Below, in pieces: positions 35,276 through 45,335 of a stretch of 64,000 nucleotides of DNA. The stretch covers positions 930,001 through 994,000 of the forward strand of contig QVRM01000484.1 of assembly GCA_003439945.1 (NCBI GenBank). The letters are read 5' to 3'. The position numbers were made by a program, and so were the translations under genes. The stretch's first letter is position 1; each line of letters opens with the position of its first letter. The notes under the pieces were generated by a model that saw only the letters and a program-made list of their open reading frames with translations, did not search any database and was not told the DNA's origin. This DNA is from Dermanyssus gallinae (lineage: Eukaryota > Arthropoda > Arachnida > Mesostigmata > Dermanyssidae).

Positions 35276-36007
35276 AAAAATAGTTGCCTATTATTTGTTT
35301 TCCTTGACAGCCTTCAAAGTCATAACAGGATTTGGCGTAACGATTACTAGTTAGCCATTACTGGCTGACTAGTAACGCGACGGTGGCCTTCCGCCGACTT
35401 CGCTGTAATCGAGCACAAGATTTGATACGCAACCAAAAAGAGGATTAAACCGATCAGCATGCAGACCTCACGTGAACAGCTGACCGTGTCGAGGAGGATT
35501 AGCACGTACAATTCAGGAGGTCAAAAGCAAACTCGCATCGCAAGACACACGACTCGGTAGTGCAACCTTCTGGATTTCTGTTAGTTCGTCTTTCCCACTG
35601 TGGCCCTGTATATATATATATATATATATATATAAACTCCTCTTCAAACTGTGACCTTCTTAATCCTAATAATAAATCTTAGTTTACTTTGTACTTCCCT
35701 TCGTATTAAGTTTGACATCCCCCTTCCCCTTCAGGAAACTCCATGACGCAATAGAAACGGCAACCCAATGCAAATTCTACCCTTGTACTGTTTCTTAATT
35801 TTTTCTACACACCGCGCTGTGGACCAAAGCGACATTAGCAAATGTCAATCCTGTTACATTCATGGCCTTCTATATATTCCTTGTTACTCTATACTTATGT
35901 ATGTACATATAAATGTATTAAATAAATTGATATAAACATATGTGTATGTCTATATAAGCATATATGACTATCAGTAAATGTATATATATATATATATATA
36001 TATATGT
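35276..36007. other. AT-rich stretch with two (TA)n tracts
   Basis: Apart from the small inverted repeat, it holds (TA)13 at 35609-35634 and another TA tract at 35981-36005. The second directly abuts the 3' side of the retrotransposon fragment that follows on the minus strand. No gene seen. Confidence 0.6.
35344..35375. repeat. 13-bp inverted repeat, one mismatch, 6-nt loop
   Basis: TTACTAGTTAGCC at 35344-35356 pairs with GGCTGACTAGTAA at 35363-35375 except at one position. It has no recognised role. Confidence 0.6.
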
Positions 36008-36975
36008 ATTTAGCCTCAAAGGGTCGACGTTTGGGTTCCTGCGCACGTGTGTGCCGTTGCGGGGGCCCACTGTAGGGAACAGCCATCTTGACCTTGTCCA
36101 GGGCAGCCAAAAGTCGATTGGCGGCAACCCCTAGGGCAAAGAACAGCAGATCGTGTAACAGACGTGGTCTAATTAAATCGAGGCCTGCAGTAGAACCAAG
36201 CGAAAAAGTTCTTATGACAGGTCGAACGTTGTCACCCGATGTGGTTAACAGCAAAGGTACGTGACACGGGCTAACCAGGTCAGAAGCGCCGGTGCTGGGA
36301 GTGCTTTTCTAGCAGAGAAACTGTCTCTCTGGGCTTCTGCGCCAGTATGTCCTCCGAGATTAAGACCCGGGCGGTATCGACGGGCGCAAGTTTGAAGGGC
36401 TGCTACCGTCGTCAAACGGTCTCCCATCAGCAAAGTCGCAGAGGTTCTTCCGGACGATTAACGCTTATGAACGGTCGTACTTCCCACTCTCAGCGTTGAG
36501 GAGTATAACCGGGGGGAAAGAGAACAGGAAAAGCAGTGTCGTCGTTGCTCTCTGTGACTAAGAACAGGATCTTGGTGAACTTCTACGTACAAGCCAGCAC
36601 GCAGACAAGACGCTACTTGACTACGTACTGGCTTCGGCAAGATGCGGACTAACTGGCGTCTTGATTAACACTGACTAACCCATCAAGGGCAAACCGAGAG
36701 CTCGAGGGCTGTGACTCGACGTTATTGTTACAGGCAGGTCTTCCGTGCTTTGTCGTTATGTGTCGGCGCAGGCCTCTCCTTGTAAACTAAAGTCTGCACG
36801 TTAAACAGAAAGCTTTGTTGGGGTCCACTGCCCGGACGTCGGGTCTGATTCCCTGCAGTCCCTGCAGGAGGTAGGCCAGCCCCGAAAGCAACGCACCCGT
36901 GTCGCTAATGTCGTAAAGCCCGCCTCCTTTTGTAAATCTTTGGTATCAGTCTAGGCTCAGGTAGAACGACCTAAT
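36008..36975 (-). pseudogene. N-terminal part of the endonuclease-type retrotransposon with C2H2 finger
   Basis: The minus strand from about 36960 reads GGGLYDISDTG, then GLAYLLQGLQGIRPDVRAV, then a C2H2 finger: Cys codons at about 36807 and 36798, His codons at 36762 and 36747, spacing C-x2-C-x11-H-x4-H, with an in-frame TAG inside the finger. After a frameshift near 36645 come VRILPKPVRSQVASCL and FLFSFPPVILL, matching the linker of the 4.6-kb element, then AGLDLIRPRLLHDLL just before RT. The fragment ends at the (TA)n tract near 36005. N-terminal C2H2 fingers bind target DNA in R2/R4-type elements. Several stops and frameshifts make it inactive. Confidence 0.7.
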
Positions 36976-37129
36976 ACAGAGAGAGAGAGAACGACCCAGT
37001 AGCGTAGGTGATGCCTTGTGCCTAGGACAACGGGCTACCTTGGACGAAAGCCGCGGGACAACGCACAGCTTGATTGATGACCGTCTTAGGGTTATCCGGT
37101 CTAAGTTGCTAAAGCCTCTACAGCATAAT
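36976..37129. other. junction between two retrotransposon fragments
   Basis: This short stretch contains a (GA)n run near 36980-36992 and no recognisable coding. It separates the C2H2-containing fragment from a Gag-like fragment on the same strand and may contain an insertion boundary. Confidence 0.4.
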
Positions 37130-37990
37130 CCTGCTTTTCTCGCGTAGAAAAGCCATACGTGATCACAGGATGGATTTCGTCTGGTGAGGTCCCTGGCAGT
37201 TCATACACTTCGGGGAGTCACGGCTGGAGTCAGCAATATGATCCGAGCCTCGGCAACTCTTGCAGAACTTTTCTTTCGAGGCGCTTCTTAGCCAGATGCC
37301 CTGGTTTCATGTACCTAAAGCACGTCCTGGCTTGACTTTGTTTCAGGATAACCGATTGAGATCTATTACCGAGAGAAGTGCGCCGATGACTGCCGATAAA
37401 AGTTTAGAATTTCCTTCGTCGGCGATGACAATGCCGACGCGCGTGGGTAACTTCAAGTTCCGCCAGTTTGCGGGCAATCTCACCTTCAGTGAACGCATGG
37501 CTGGCTCTCTCGATCCTAGCGATAACTGAGGTGACGGCCGAGCAGGCAGTCTTTACGCGCACTCTCCTAAGCGTGACATTCTACAGAGAGATTATACATA
37601 CTTCGCGTCCTTTGTCCAGACCGCAATTGACTATGTATTATCACGAACTTTGCAGTCTGGCGACACGGCAAAGATCTCTTGAAGGTTAAACATTGAACCT
37701 TCAGAATATGATAATGTATCCGACCCGACGTTTGGCTGTTCAAAAGGTAACCTTGATGATGTGGCCCTGATTCAATGACACCGGAGCTTATTGAGCTGTC
37801 GTTAATTGCGTGAGGCGGAAGCCTTCTCATTCCGCAAAATCACTTTGATAAACCCCTAGGGAACCCGCAAACCTGCGTGGTCAACGATACCAAATTGCCA
37901 ATTATATTTAAATCATTGCCGTCGTCGTTGCCGGTGACAGCGCACTCCATCTCACGTTCGGACATAGACGATGCGACCGCCTCGGCCATG
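37130..37990 (-). pseudogene. decayed Gag-like ORF1 of an R1/Jockey-type retrotransposon, three CCHC knuckles
   Basis: The minus strand keeps three nucleic-acid-binding knuckles across two frames. Knuckle 1 is CFRYMKPGHLAKKR (Cys codon near 37322), where the second and last Cys have become Tyr and Arg. Knuckle 2 is CKSCRGSDHIADSS, last Cys lost. Knuckle 3 is CMNCQGPHQTKSIL (near 37208-37160), where a TGA stands at the position of the final Cys. C-x2-C-x4-H-x4-C twice, then C-x2-C-x3-H-x6-C, is the usual order in R1/Jockey Gag-like proteins. Upstream on the same strand, ERASHAFTEGEIARKLAEL and MSEREMECAVTGNDDG near 37960 may be earlier parts; the 5' limit is uncertain. Confidence 0.65.
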
Positions 37991-38280
37991 CCTCGGTAGT
38001 GTTGTATCCATCACAGGCGGCCACCGCCGTTGTGATATATCCAGCGAATCAGGGGGCTTGTCCTGATCGGAAATCACCAACATCGGCATGCGTGTCTGCT
38101 ACAAGCGTGGAGACACAAAACAAGCAACTGCACTCAAAAAGACTTAGACAAAGAAGAAACAGGCCTGGTAATTAAACGTAAACAACTTTTTTGGGCTGAC
38201 CCTTAGCCAAAATGTAACGTCTCTGGGCTTGCTTTTGCATTGCTTTGTAAGACGGACCCAGTAAATACAAAGGTGCAACA
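37991..38280. other. no gene recognised
   Basis: It lies between the Gag-like fragment and the 3' end of an R1-like element. Only short shadow frames are present. Confidence 0.3.
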
Positions 38281-39095
38281 GTGGCAACCAGGCAACCGGA
38301 GGTTTCGGGAATGCATGATGCACATGCGCCACTAGCAGCCTGCGTGACTAGTGTGAGACTCGCAAACCCACTAAACCCGGATTCCTCCCCACCCCCCCAG
38401 GCTCGGTATTACTTTGGCATTACATCGAAGCCGTGGGAGAGGCGTCTCTGCCGTTCTCCTTCAATCAGCTCTATCCCTGACTATCATCCCGCATGTCTAC
38501 CTGCGGTTGGATAGGGGGATGCCATTTTGTAATCCGTCCTGTGAGGGTGCGTCGAGACCAGGAGGACCTGGCTGCTCCCCACCCCCTCCCCCCTCCCTCG
38601 GCTCCTCGTCTCGACCACTCTCCCGAGAGACCCGCTCAAACCTCTCCCGCCTGGCCGTTTCCCTGGCTGTCTTGAGTGTCAAAACAGCGTCGAACAAGTT
38701 CGTCGCCTCCCCCCATGCCTCCGTCGAAGTCATCATATGGGAGACCACATCCTTGATGGGTCGGCCTCTCACAGCGGTTGGTGCTGCGTCCCGTGCTTCC
38801 CTGAGAGCATCACACCACAGAACAGTATGCTCTACGTTGTCCGTTTCTCCAGAGTCGCACAGTACGCAGATATCGCTGATGGCCTTCTTGATCCTTGACA
38901 GGTAGCTCTGGAACTGGCCGTGTCCGGTCAGAACCTGAGTCGTCCAGTAGGAAAGCTCCCCGTGTCGGCGGTCATACCATGCCCTGAGGCCCGGTATCAG
39001 ACTTTTGGTCCAGCCCCCTGTGGTCACACCGGGTCTTACCTGCGCCCATTCCTCATGCCAGGCCGATATGGTGGCACTCCTGGCCCTGGTGAGAT
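38281..39095 (-). pseudogene. R1-like non-LTR ORF2 C-terminus with 3' UTR
   Basis: The minus strand is open from about 39095 (ISAWHEEWAQVRPGVT) to a stop at 38499-38497. It reads WTTQVLTGHGQFQSYL, a hallmark of R1/LOA-type ORF2 ends, followed by a C-x2-C-x9-H-x4-C cluster (CVLC, then EHTVLWC) and a basic, Arg/Glu-rich tail. Downstream the strand contains a G-run and ATCCGGGTTTAGTGGGT near 38370-38385, like the 3' UTR of such elements. RT and APE endonuclease domains are missing, so it is a 5'-truncated insertion. The preserved frame of about 200 codons suggests modest age. Confidence 0.8.
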
Positions 39096-40340
39096 TTTAG
39101 CCGTCCGCATTGCCATGTCCCCCCCTATATTTTATTCAAAGCCCTTTTCAAGGCGTTGATCATTTTACAGGTAGCATCTCTTTTTTAGGATGAAGGAGAA
39201 CACTGCGGTCTTAATAGCTACCCGCCATTGCTGTTACCGAACTTATTTTTAGGCTCATTGAAATTCTGTCTTGACATTACGTCTAAGCTCAACTCGTTAG
39301 ACATATAGAGAACTTTGCACTTTCGGCTAAATTCTAATAATATTTTCGAAAGGCTCGTCTCACTAAACTTGATCTGCATAATATGTGATAGGATGTTTGC
39401 CTGCATGGGTGTAGATAGGGGAACATGGTGTAGAAGCTTTGCATTCTTGCTTCATTGTGTTATGTTACCTGTAAAGATAGATCATCTATCAGTTAAAGTT
39501 TCTACGGCAGTCGAGATGCCACAAGGGTTTGTGATCGCCTCATTTTACCTTACAACACAATTAAATGTGATCATATGTACAAACCTATTTCGCTCAATAG
39601 CTTTCATTCTTTTGCCAGAGCTTTCTTAGTATATTTTACTATTTTGTTAGACGTGTTTCTTGTTGTAGATGAAATCTCCCTTTAATTGAATATCTATTTA
39701 AGTGAGTATAACTAATACATATATTTGAAATTACGTTAAATAAGCGCTGTTCACTGAACAGATTTGATCATATAATAAGCGTGTTTTAAGTCCAATGATA
39801 TGGACAAAAAGAGCAACTAAGGGAACGCCTCAGGAGGATGTTTTTAAGACCAAATTCTGACTAGTAAAATATGAAAAGGTATATCATATCCGCGCGTAGA
39901 AGTGTGAGTGACGTAAGTTCCTTATTTCCAACAAACCGTACTTGAGGTACAAAACGTAATAAACACTTAACGTTGTAGTCTATTGAGAATGGCTATGGCA
40001 AAACAAACAGCCAGTTAATATTGCCACTGACAGGTGCATGTGGCAGACACGTACGTGACAAACTATCAGCTTTTGAATCAAGCATCCGTGATTTCCTAAC
40101 TTACATGAAAAATGTAAGTTGCGTCTCGGAATCATGACAAATAATTGAGCATAAAGTTGTCTGGATTGCGTAGGCATTAAAGCAGGTGCCGGAATACAGA
40201 AATGAGCTATAATTTTACCATAGTAACTGCACTATTTTTTTTTTAATTTTAAGATTTAAGTTTTTTTATATGACTTTTAAGTTTATTGATAATACAGATG
40301 GAGCGACAATTGTCTTCTGAGAACGTGTGCACTTGGAATA
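39096..40340. other. AT-rich stretch, no gene recognised
   Basis: Frames at 39218-39629 and 39980-40177 have no domain. A T-run lies at 40236-40245. Nothing else seen. Confidence 0.4.
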
Positions 40341-40436
40341 TTACCCTATCTCGTATAGAGTGGGTTGGGACCACTTCTGCAGCGTGCCGCGGACGGACGC
40401 CGCGTTCCCGCGTTGGACGTCGAGGTCGAAGTTGTT
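40341..40436 (-). pseudogene. last 31 codons of the endonuclease-type retrotransposon
   Basis: The minus strand reads FDLDVQRGNAASVRGTLQKW, then SQPTLYEIG and a TAA at 40343-40341. This matches the C-terminus of the 4.6-kb ORF nearly residue for residue, where that copy has LDLDVQRGNAASVRGTLLKW. Upstream the match fades within about 60 bp, so this is a very short 5'-truncated insertion. No TA tract lies at its 3' side. Confidence 0.75.
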
Positions 40437-41253
40437 AACCGACATCTACGACGCATAAGTAGTTGCATTTTGCCTACGCCAATTATGGAAACGACATTTA
40501 TATCTTTATTAAATTGCATTACGTACTCTATAGATCGTGATATTATAAATAATGAGCATCTAGTGCAACTCCGAACATGGTGGAGCTCGTGAACAGCGAA
40601 TCGGACCACTGCAAGGCGCTTAGTGCCAAAGATGCCCTCCTAATGCAGTCCTTCATTGCAACAGCGTTAAAGAAATCTGGATTAATACTGACTATTTGTC
40701 ATGCAAAATGCGAGTGCAGGTATGTTTATGTTGGTGCTAAGCCAAATCTGTGTAACAAGTGTTCGATCATTGATATTGATCATTAGCAATGTAATCTACC
40801 AGCAGGAAGATCAGGCGATTCTTGCTTAACAAGTGCAATCCCATCACTTTTTGGCAAAAGGCCGGCTTGACGTCGTCGAGCTGTTTTTTATATGCCTATG
40901 TCACAAATGCGGCCAGATAACCTGTATGCCGTATGAAGCCGTTGGTGCTCTTGAGCTCAAACAAACCTAGCAGAAACAGGAACATATCGTAATCTGGTCC
41001 GTGAAGGTGTTGGCATTGATTGGAATTACGGTTTCAAGATACTTGGATCTGTTGAGGTATTTGAGGTCGCTTAAGGACAGCCGGAAGCTGCAAAATGGCG
41101 CACAGCAACTTTACGATGTTTATAGCTCCACCTACCAGTTCCACCAGTCTTATCATTATTTTATTTCGGCTTGAAAGTCCACAAATGCAGCCTATACATA
41201 TATGGAGGGACCACATAGAAGGACCCGTTTGGTTCACATCTGGGCTCACTTAC
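40437..41253. other. no gene recognised
   Basis: Short frames only (for example 40577-40786 plus); no domain or repeat seen. Confidence 0.3.
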
Positions 41254-41410
41254 CGGGTGCCCGCGTCTGTTGTTGTTTGAGTTGCGGATCTTTGGGGATT
41301 GTTGGAGGACCTTATCGTTCGTAGTGTCGTGGTCGCGCTTATTCCCAACGGCAACTATTTCATCGTATTCCCACAGCATGCCACCCATTTTCTGAGGCTT
41401 TGAATAGATT
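41254..41410 (-). CDS. putative internal exon of an unknown protein
   Basis: On the minus strand a 157-nt segment has a T-rich tract then CTACCCTGCAG directly before it and GTAAGTGAG directly after it, a very good splice donor. Between them 52 codons are open, reading in part SKPQKMGGMLWEYDEIVAVG and ending RRGHP; one extra base at the 5' side would give an entry phase of 1. Both splice signals and the frame agree, which is uncommon by chance in this AT-rich DNA. I do not recognise the protein and found no partner exon. Confidence 0.35.
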
Positions 41411-43212
41411 CTGCAGGGTAGCTCCAAAAAAATCAATCTTTTGAGATTCAGTTTTGTCAGCATGTCCTCATCTGCATTTGTCTTGTTTATTAACTGTAAT
41501 ACACATCAATTTTGCTTACATTCTGCGTGTTTTGATGACTTGTCTATACCAATATATAATTCAGAAACTAAAATAAGGTACGGCATTATAAAATAATCGT
41601 AGTCAAACAGTAATACTAATAGAGACATTACACTGACACGAAATTTGTTGCGTGCTGGTTAATGTCGGTTTTTGTCCTTATTGTATAGCAGGATAATGTT
41701 TACAATAATACGAGAATAAGCACGTGTAAGCGAGGAATCTAGACGAAGTCTTCAGAGCATGAAATATATCTATTTGCCAACTAAGCTCTTAAACCCCTCT
41801 ATCATTAGGAATATTTTCTCGAAAGCCAATTTGATAGGGAAAACAATAAGACATTAAGCTCGAAATCATGGAGATTAAATGCCATGCCACTGCGTAAGCG
41901 CTACCCTGCCTTAGAAAATAAATTTTACAAGCTCCAGTCAATACGAAAAAACAAGACAGAATAACAGGACAAAAGTCAACATTGCAGCTTGCAAGGCAAG
42001 TTTGGAGACCCTATTATACAAATACAAAAACGTGTGGAAAATGGCTTCTAGCCAAGGAACGGCAATTATAAAACTAACATTTGCCTAAAAAGGGCTTATA
42101 GAAAAAGAAGACGTTGCAGACGCGGTCGCTTCGTTTATATTTTTCGTTGCGACTTTTCGACGTATTAAGAGTTTTTGCAAGAGCTACATCGTTTTTCAGT
42201 GAGGTCTTATAACACTGTCGTTTTCCACACAGTGCCGTCCCCGGCGCACTCACTCTCATCGATTTACGCTTCTGAGTCGATCAATGGCGAGACATGTCAA
42301 TTTAAAAGACTTCTCCATTAGGACACTGCCTTAATGTCATCGTGTCCTTAGTAGCTGTCCTGCTTGCCGACATCTTAAATAGTTTCTGCTGGCCCGACAT
42401 TTTTGCCTATCCGTCTTAAAGACCGCAGGCAATGTTCTTTGATAAAGGCAAAGGCGGTCGTTATGACCTGAATTGCTAGACGGATAGCCGTGACTGATCT
42501 TTTGTGTGCAATGTTTGAGCGTATTAGCTGCACGCAGTGCGTCAATGAGCAATTCAGATAACTGTGGGCCGTTAACAAACGGGCCTGCTACTAAGCTTGC
42601 TATTAGCGATACGTTGAGAAGAAAAACCGGAAACCGGCGATTTAACATATATTTATGCTTTCTATTCACATAGTTTCACATCAGTTTTAGATTTTTCTCA
42701 AACTTTTGCTTAGCTTTAGTATGGAGAGACGATATTTTACGCAGTTTTCGTTTGTCCTTTGTTAGAAAAAAAAAACAAGGATTGAAGAATTTAAAAACTG
42801 AAGTTTAGCTAAAAAATCACCTAGTGCCACCACCTTGCTACTCCACTTGCTACCTGATGACCAACGTAAATGCTTACCTGACCTTTTTGCCTGAGGCATG
42901 TCAGCCTGGTGCAATCAATCTATTTGGTGCATTAAATCTATTTTGGCCTTAGACATAAATTCCGTACGCGTTTTTGCCTAAGGTCGGCCCGTTCCTTTAT
43001 AAGCGAGCACACGGTACATTGATTGTGCCGTACTGAAAATCTTCACCCTTACTTTGTTTAAGTTTTTTTTTATTATCACCAGTTGTACGCTTTAAGCCTC
43101 TTAGGTTATTTCTGCTGAATATCTTCACTGGAAAAAGGTAGAGAGGAAACCGCGCTGCTTGAGATGTCAGGCCAAAAGACTAAAATCGATTGCCTTATAC
43201 ATACATATTGTT
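41411..43212. other. no gene recognised
   Basis: AT-rich DNA. Overlapping frames at 42337-42669 minus show no domain, despite a hydrophobic start. Confidence 0.35.
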
Positions 43213-43760
43213 TACTTCGTAATAGCTTTGCATTTCAAGATAGTACATACTTTTAATACAGCCGTCATTATATACAACTTAAACACTTCAGCGACCGTTC
43301 CATAGGGCGAACAAGTGCAAAGACCACCAATACATCTGGCAGTTTTCTGCGTGGAAATTAGCGCACATCTACGAGCAGAACCGGCAATGACAATAATGAC
43401 CAGCTTAGTGAAAACCTGGGTCAAGCGTACCAGGTGAAGATAGCCATACACAATACACCTTGCGTACACGTGCCATGCCATTTCATCCCCAAGCTTCCTG
43501 GCGAGGTACACATATAACTACGCTACCTCTGGCTAGGTATTGGTTACTTCTCCCTGCAACTCCAACAAAAATTGCTAAAGTGGTCCTGTAATAGGTGCCT
43601 TACTGTGATTGTTCCCACTGCCGGTCTGCAACCCGCTAGCAAGCACACGAAGCGGTTTCTTGCCGTCCGTGGCAAGCAAAGAACAGGTTTCATATATATT
43701 ATGAAGCATCCATCTAGCTTTGCAAAATTTGCCGCTGAAAGATGGTCCCACACCCTTCCA
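43213..43760 (-). pseudogene. decayed LINE ORF2 C-terminus (copy 3 of 3)
   Basis: The minus strand reads WDHLSAANFAKLDGCFIIYM and LCLPRTARNRFVCLLAGC, parallel to the copies at 34.7 and 51.5 kb. After disruption, WHVYARCIVYGYLHLVRLT parallels RHVYTRYIVHGYHHLVC of the 51.5-kb copy. Frameshifts separate the pieces. Divergence is high, so this is an older insertion of the same family, in the opposite orientation. Confidence 0.6.
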
Positions 43761-45215
43761 AAGCTGTAGCTCTACATTAGCAGAATCTTAAGCTCAAAAA
43801 CATGCACTGCCGCACGCAGAGAGGCAGTTTATTTGCAGGCCCTTAAGGTGAAGGTAACTTTCTAACGTGGGCGTTTGCGTAAAGCAGAAGGGCAGTAAAA
43901 TACTGCCGCAACTGTTCCTTTGTCATGCTCTTGTTTAGCCGGCGAACAACGTAGACATGGGATTCGCGTTCCTTTCTCTCAAGCATGTCCTTCTCCTCAT
44001 CTTACAGATGCTTGTTCTCCGCAAGCAGATTTCTGTTAACCTATATGTTTGATCACCTTGCCTGGCCATTCCCGTTTTGACACCTCTACTTGTCCCTGAT
44101 GATGACAACGCGGTAGACCGCAGACAACAGACAGTCGGACAGATAAACAGGCAGAGAGAGACTTCTCTCTGAGGCATGGACAAAAAGTTGGCGGGACGAT
44201 GCAGGACCTACCACCACCACCGCCGCCGCTGCTGCTGATCTTGCCGCAGCTGTAAAGCTACGGACGGGATCATGTCTCAGCAGCAGGAGTGCCGCATATA
44301 CCACCGCATCATCATCAGAATAGCCATTCATTGACTGAGAGAGAGAGAGTAATTCGACTTCGGGAACACAGCACTTCCCTTTCGGTCCTGGATTTTTTTG
44401 TCCCATTTTCACCTTCGTTAATTTGCTGCTCCATTTTATTCATTTTGAGTGTTAATTCTTTCTATAGTTTTGTCTCCCTTGTATCAAGACGCCCAATTGC
44501 CTCTTCGAGGTCTTCGATGGTGCCTTTGGCCTCTGACTTTGCGTCCCGCCTGACTCTTCCTCTATCCTCTATTGGTGCTACTAGTTTTTTTAGTAGCTTA
44601 GGGAGATTTTGGTATATTTTTAATCTTCTTCTTCGTAAGAGGATGTGCTTTACAGTTTCAAGAAGCTTTATATTCATTGCTTCAACGCCAGGACGGCGTT
44701 CTGAAGTTGTTATTCGATAAGCTCTTCTAGAATCTTTGTTGTTCCATCTGTCTTCTCTTTTCCCAGTAATCCAGAAGCGGGTCTATTTCTAATGTTTGAC
44801 TGCCCGTGAGTCATCGCGTAACAGATGTCTCCGCTCCCGATCTCAGTTATTTCTCTCCCCTTTGTGACCCACATTCGTTTCCAGTCCCCCTTCGTGACCA
44901 TTGCCTGGCCCTACCTGAAAGTTGGCGAATCTTCTCTCAGTTGATAAGGTTGCGCTGCTACCAATATTTAATCTGCGGTACTGTATTGTCCACTAGGTCA
45001 ACGCTCTGCTGGGTATGTTACGCTAGATACTCCGCAAATATATATATCTGTATGTTTCACTGGGCACTCTGCTGCTCTACGGTTATGGCACTGTTTCACT
45101 GTGAGGTATATCTTTAATGCACCGAGGGCCGGACATGTTGAGATATCTAGGGTTTCCCCGACAGTCCTTGTGGCAGCATAGCCGCTGACTCTCAGCGGTA
45201 TGATTTATCATCTAC
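43761..45215. other. no certain gene; two adjoining minus-strand frames
   Basis: On the minus strand 44901-44710 (start MVTKGDWKRMWVTKGREITE) and 44677-44462 (Lys/Arg/Glu-rich, possibly helical) could be parts of one old coding sequence, perhaps another mobile-element ORF1, but no motif confirms it. A CCG/CCT-rich simple tract lies at 44210-44245, and CAGA-type repeats near 44140. Confidence 0.3.
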
Positions 45216-45218
45216 AAT

Positions 45219-45335
45219 GAGCATCGCTCAAAGAAAAGTCAATTAACAACAGGGATCGAACCGGCGACACCGCGGTAGGTGACAACCGTGACTAGCACAC
45301 TAGTTCCCTAAACCACACCGCCACTCATTTACTAG
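45219..45335 (-). mobile_element. tRNA-derived SINE
   Basis: On the minus strand TGGTTTAGGGA (45315-45305) fits the Pol III A box TRGYNNARNGG at 10 of 11 positions, and GGTTCGATCCC (45262-45252) fits the B box GGTTCGANNCC fully. They are about 42 bp apart. The sequence starts like a tRNA (GCGGTGTGG) but no complementary 3' acceptor strand follows, so it is a SINE rather than a tRNA gene. A second, more decayed copy lies at 49842-49942. Family name unknown. Confidence 0.7.

Noticed and set aside
35895..36010. Protein ending in Ile-Tyr repeats
   Set aside because: This is a (TA)n tract read through at the end of the retrotransposon fragment. The same artefact occurs at 4450, 7310, 50380 and 62870.
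38414..38905. 163-codon plus-strand frame
   Set aside because: It is the antisense of the R1-like ORF2 C-terminus, which has the recognisable motifs.
44462..44901. Mobile-element ORF1 on the minus strand
   Set aside because: Composition is suggestive but no zinc knuckle, RRM or other motif is visible, so I left it as unassigned.
45219..45335. Functional tRNA gene on the minus strand
   Set aside because: Pol III boxes are good but no 3' acceptor strand pairs with the 5' end and a second decayed copy exists, so it is a SINE.
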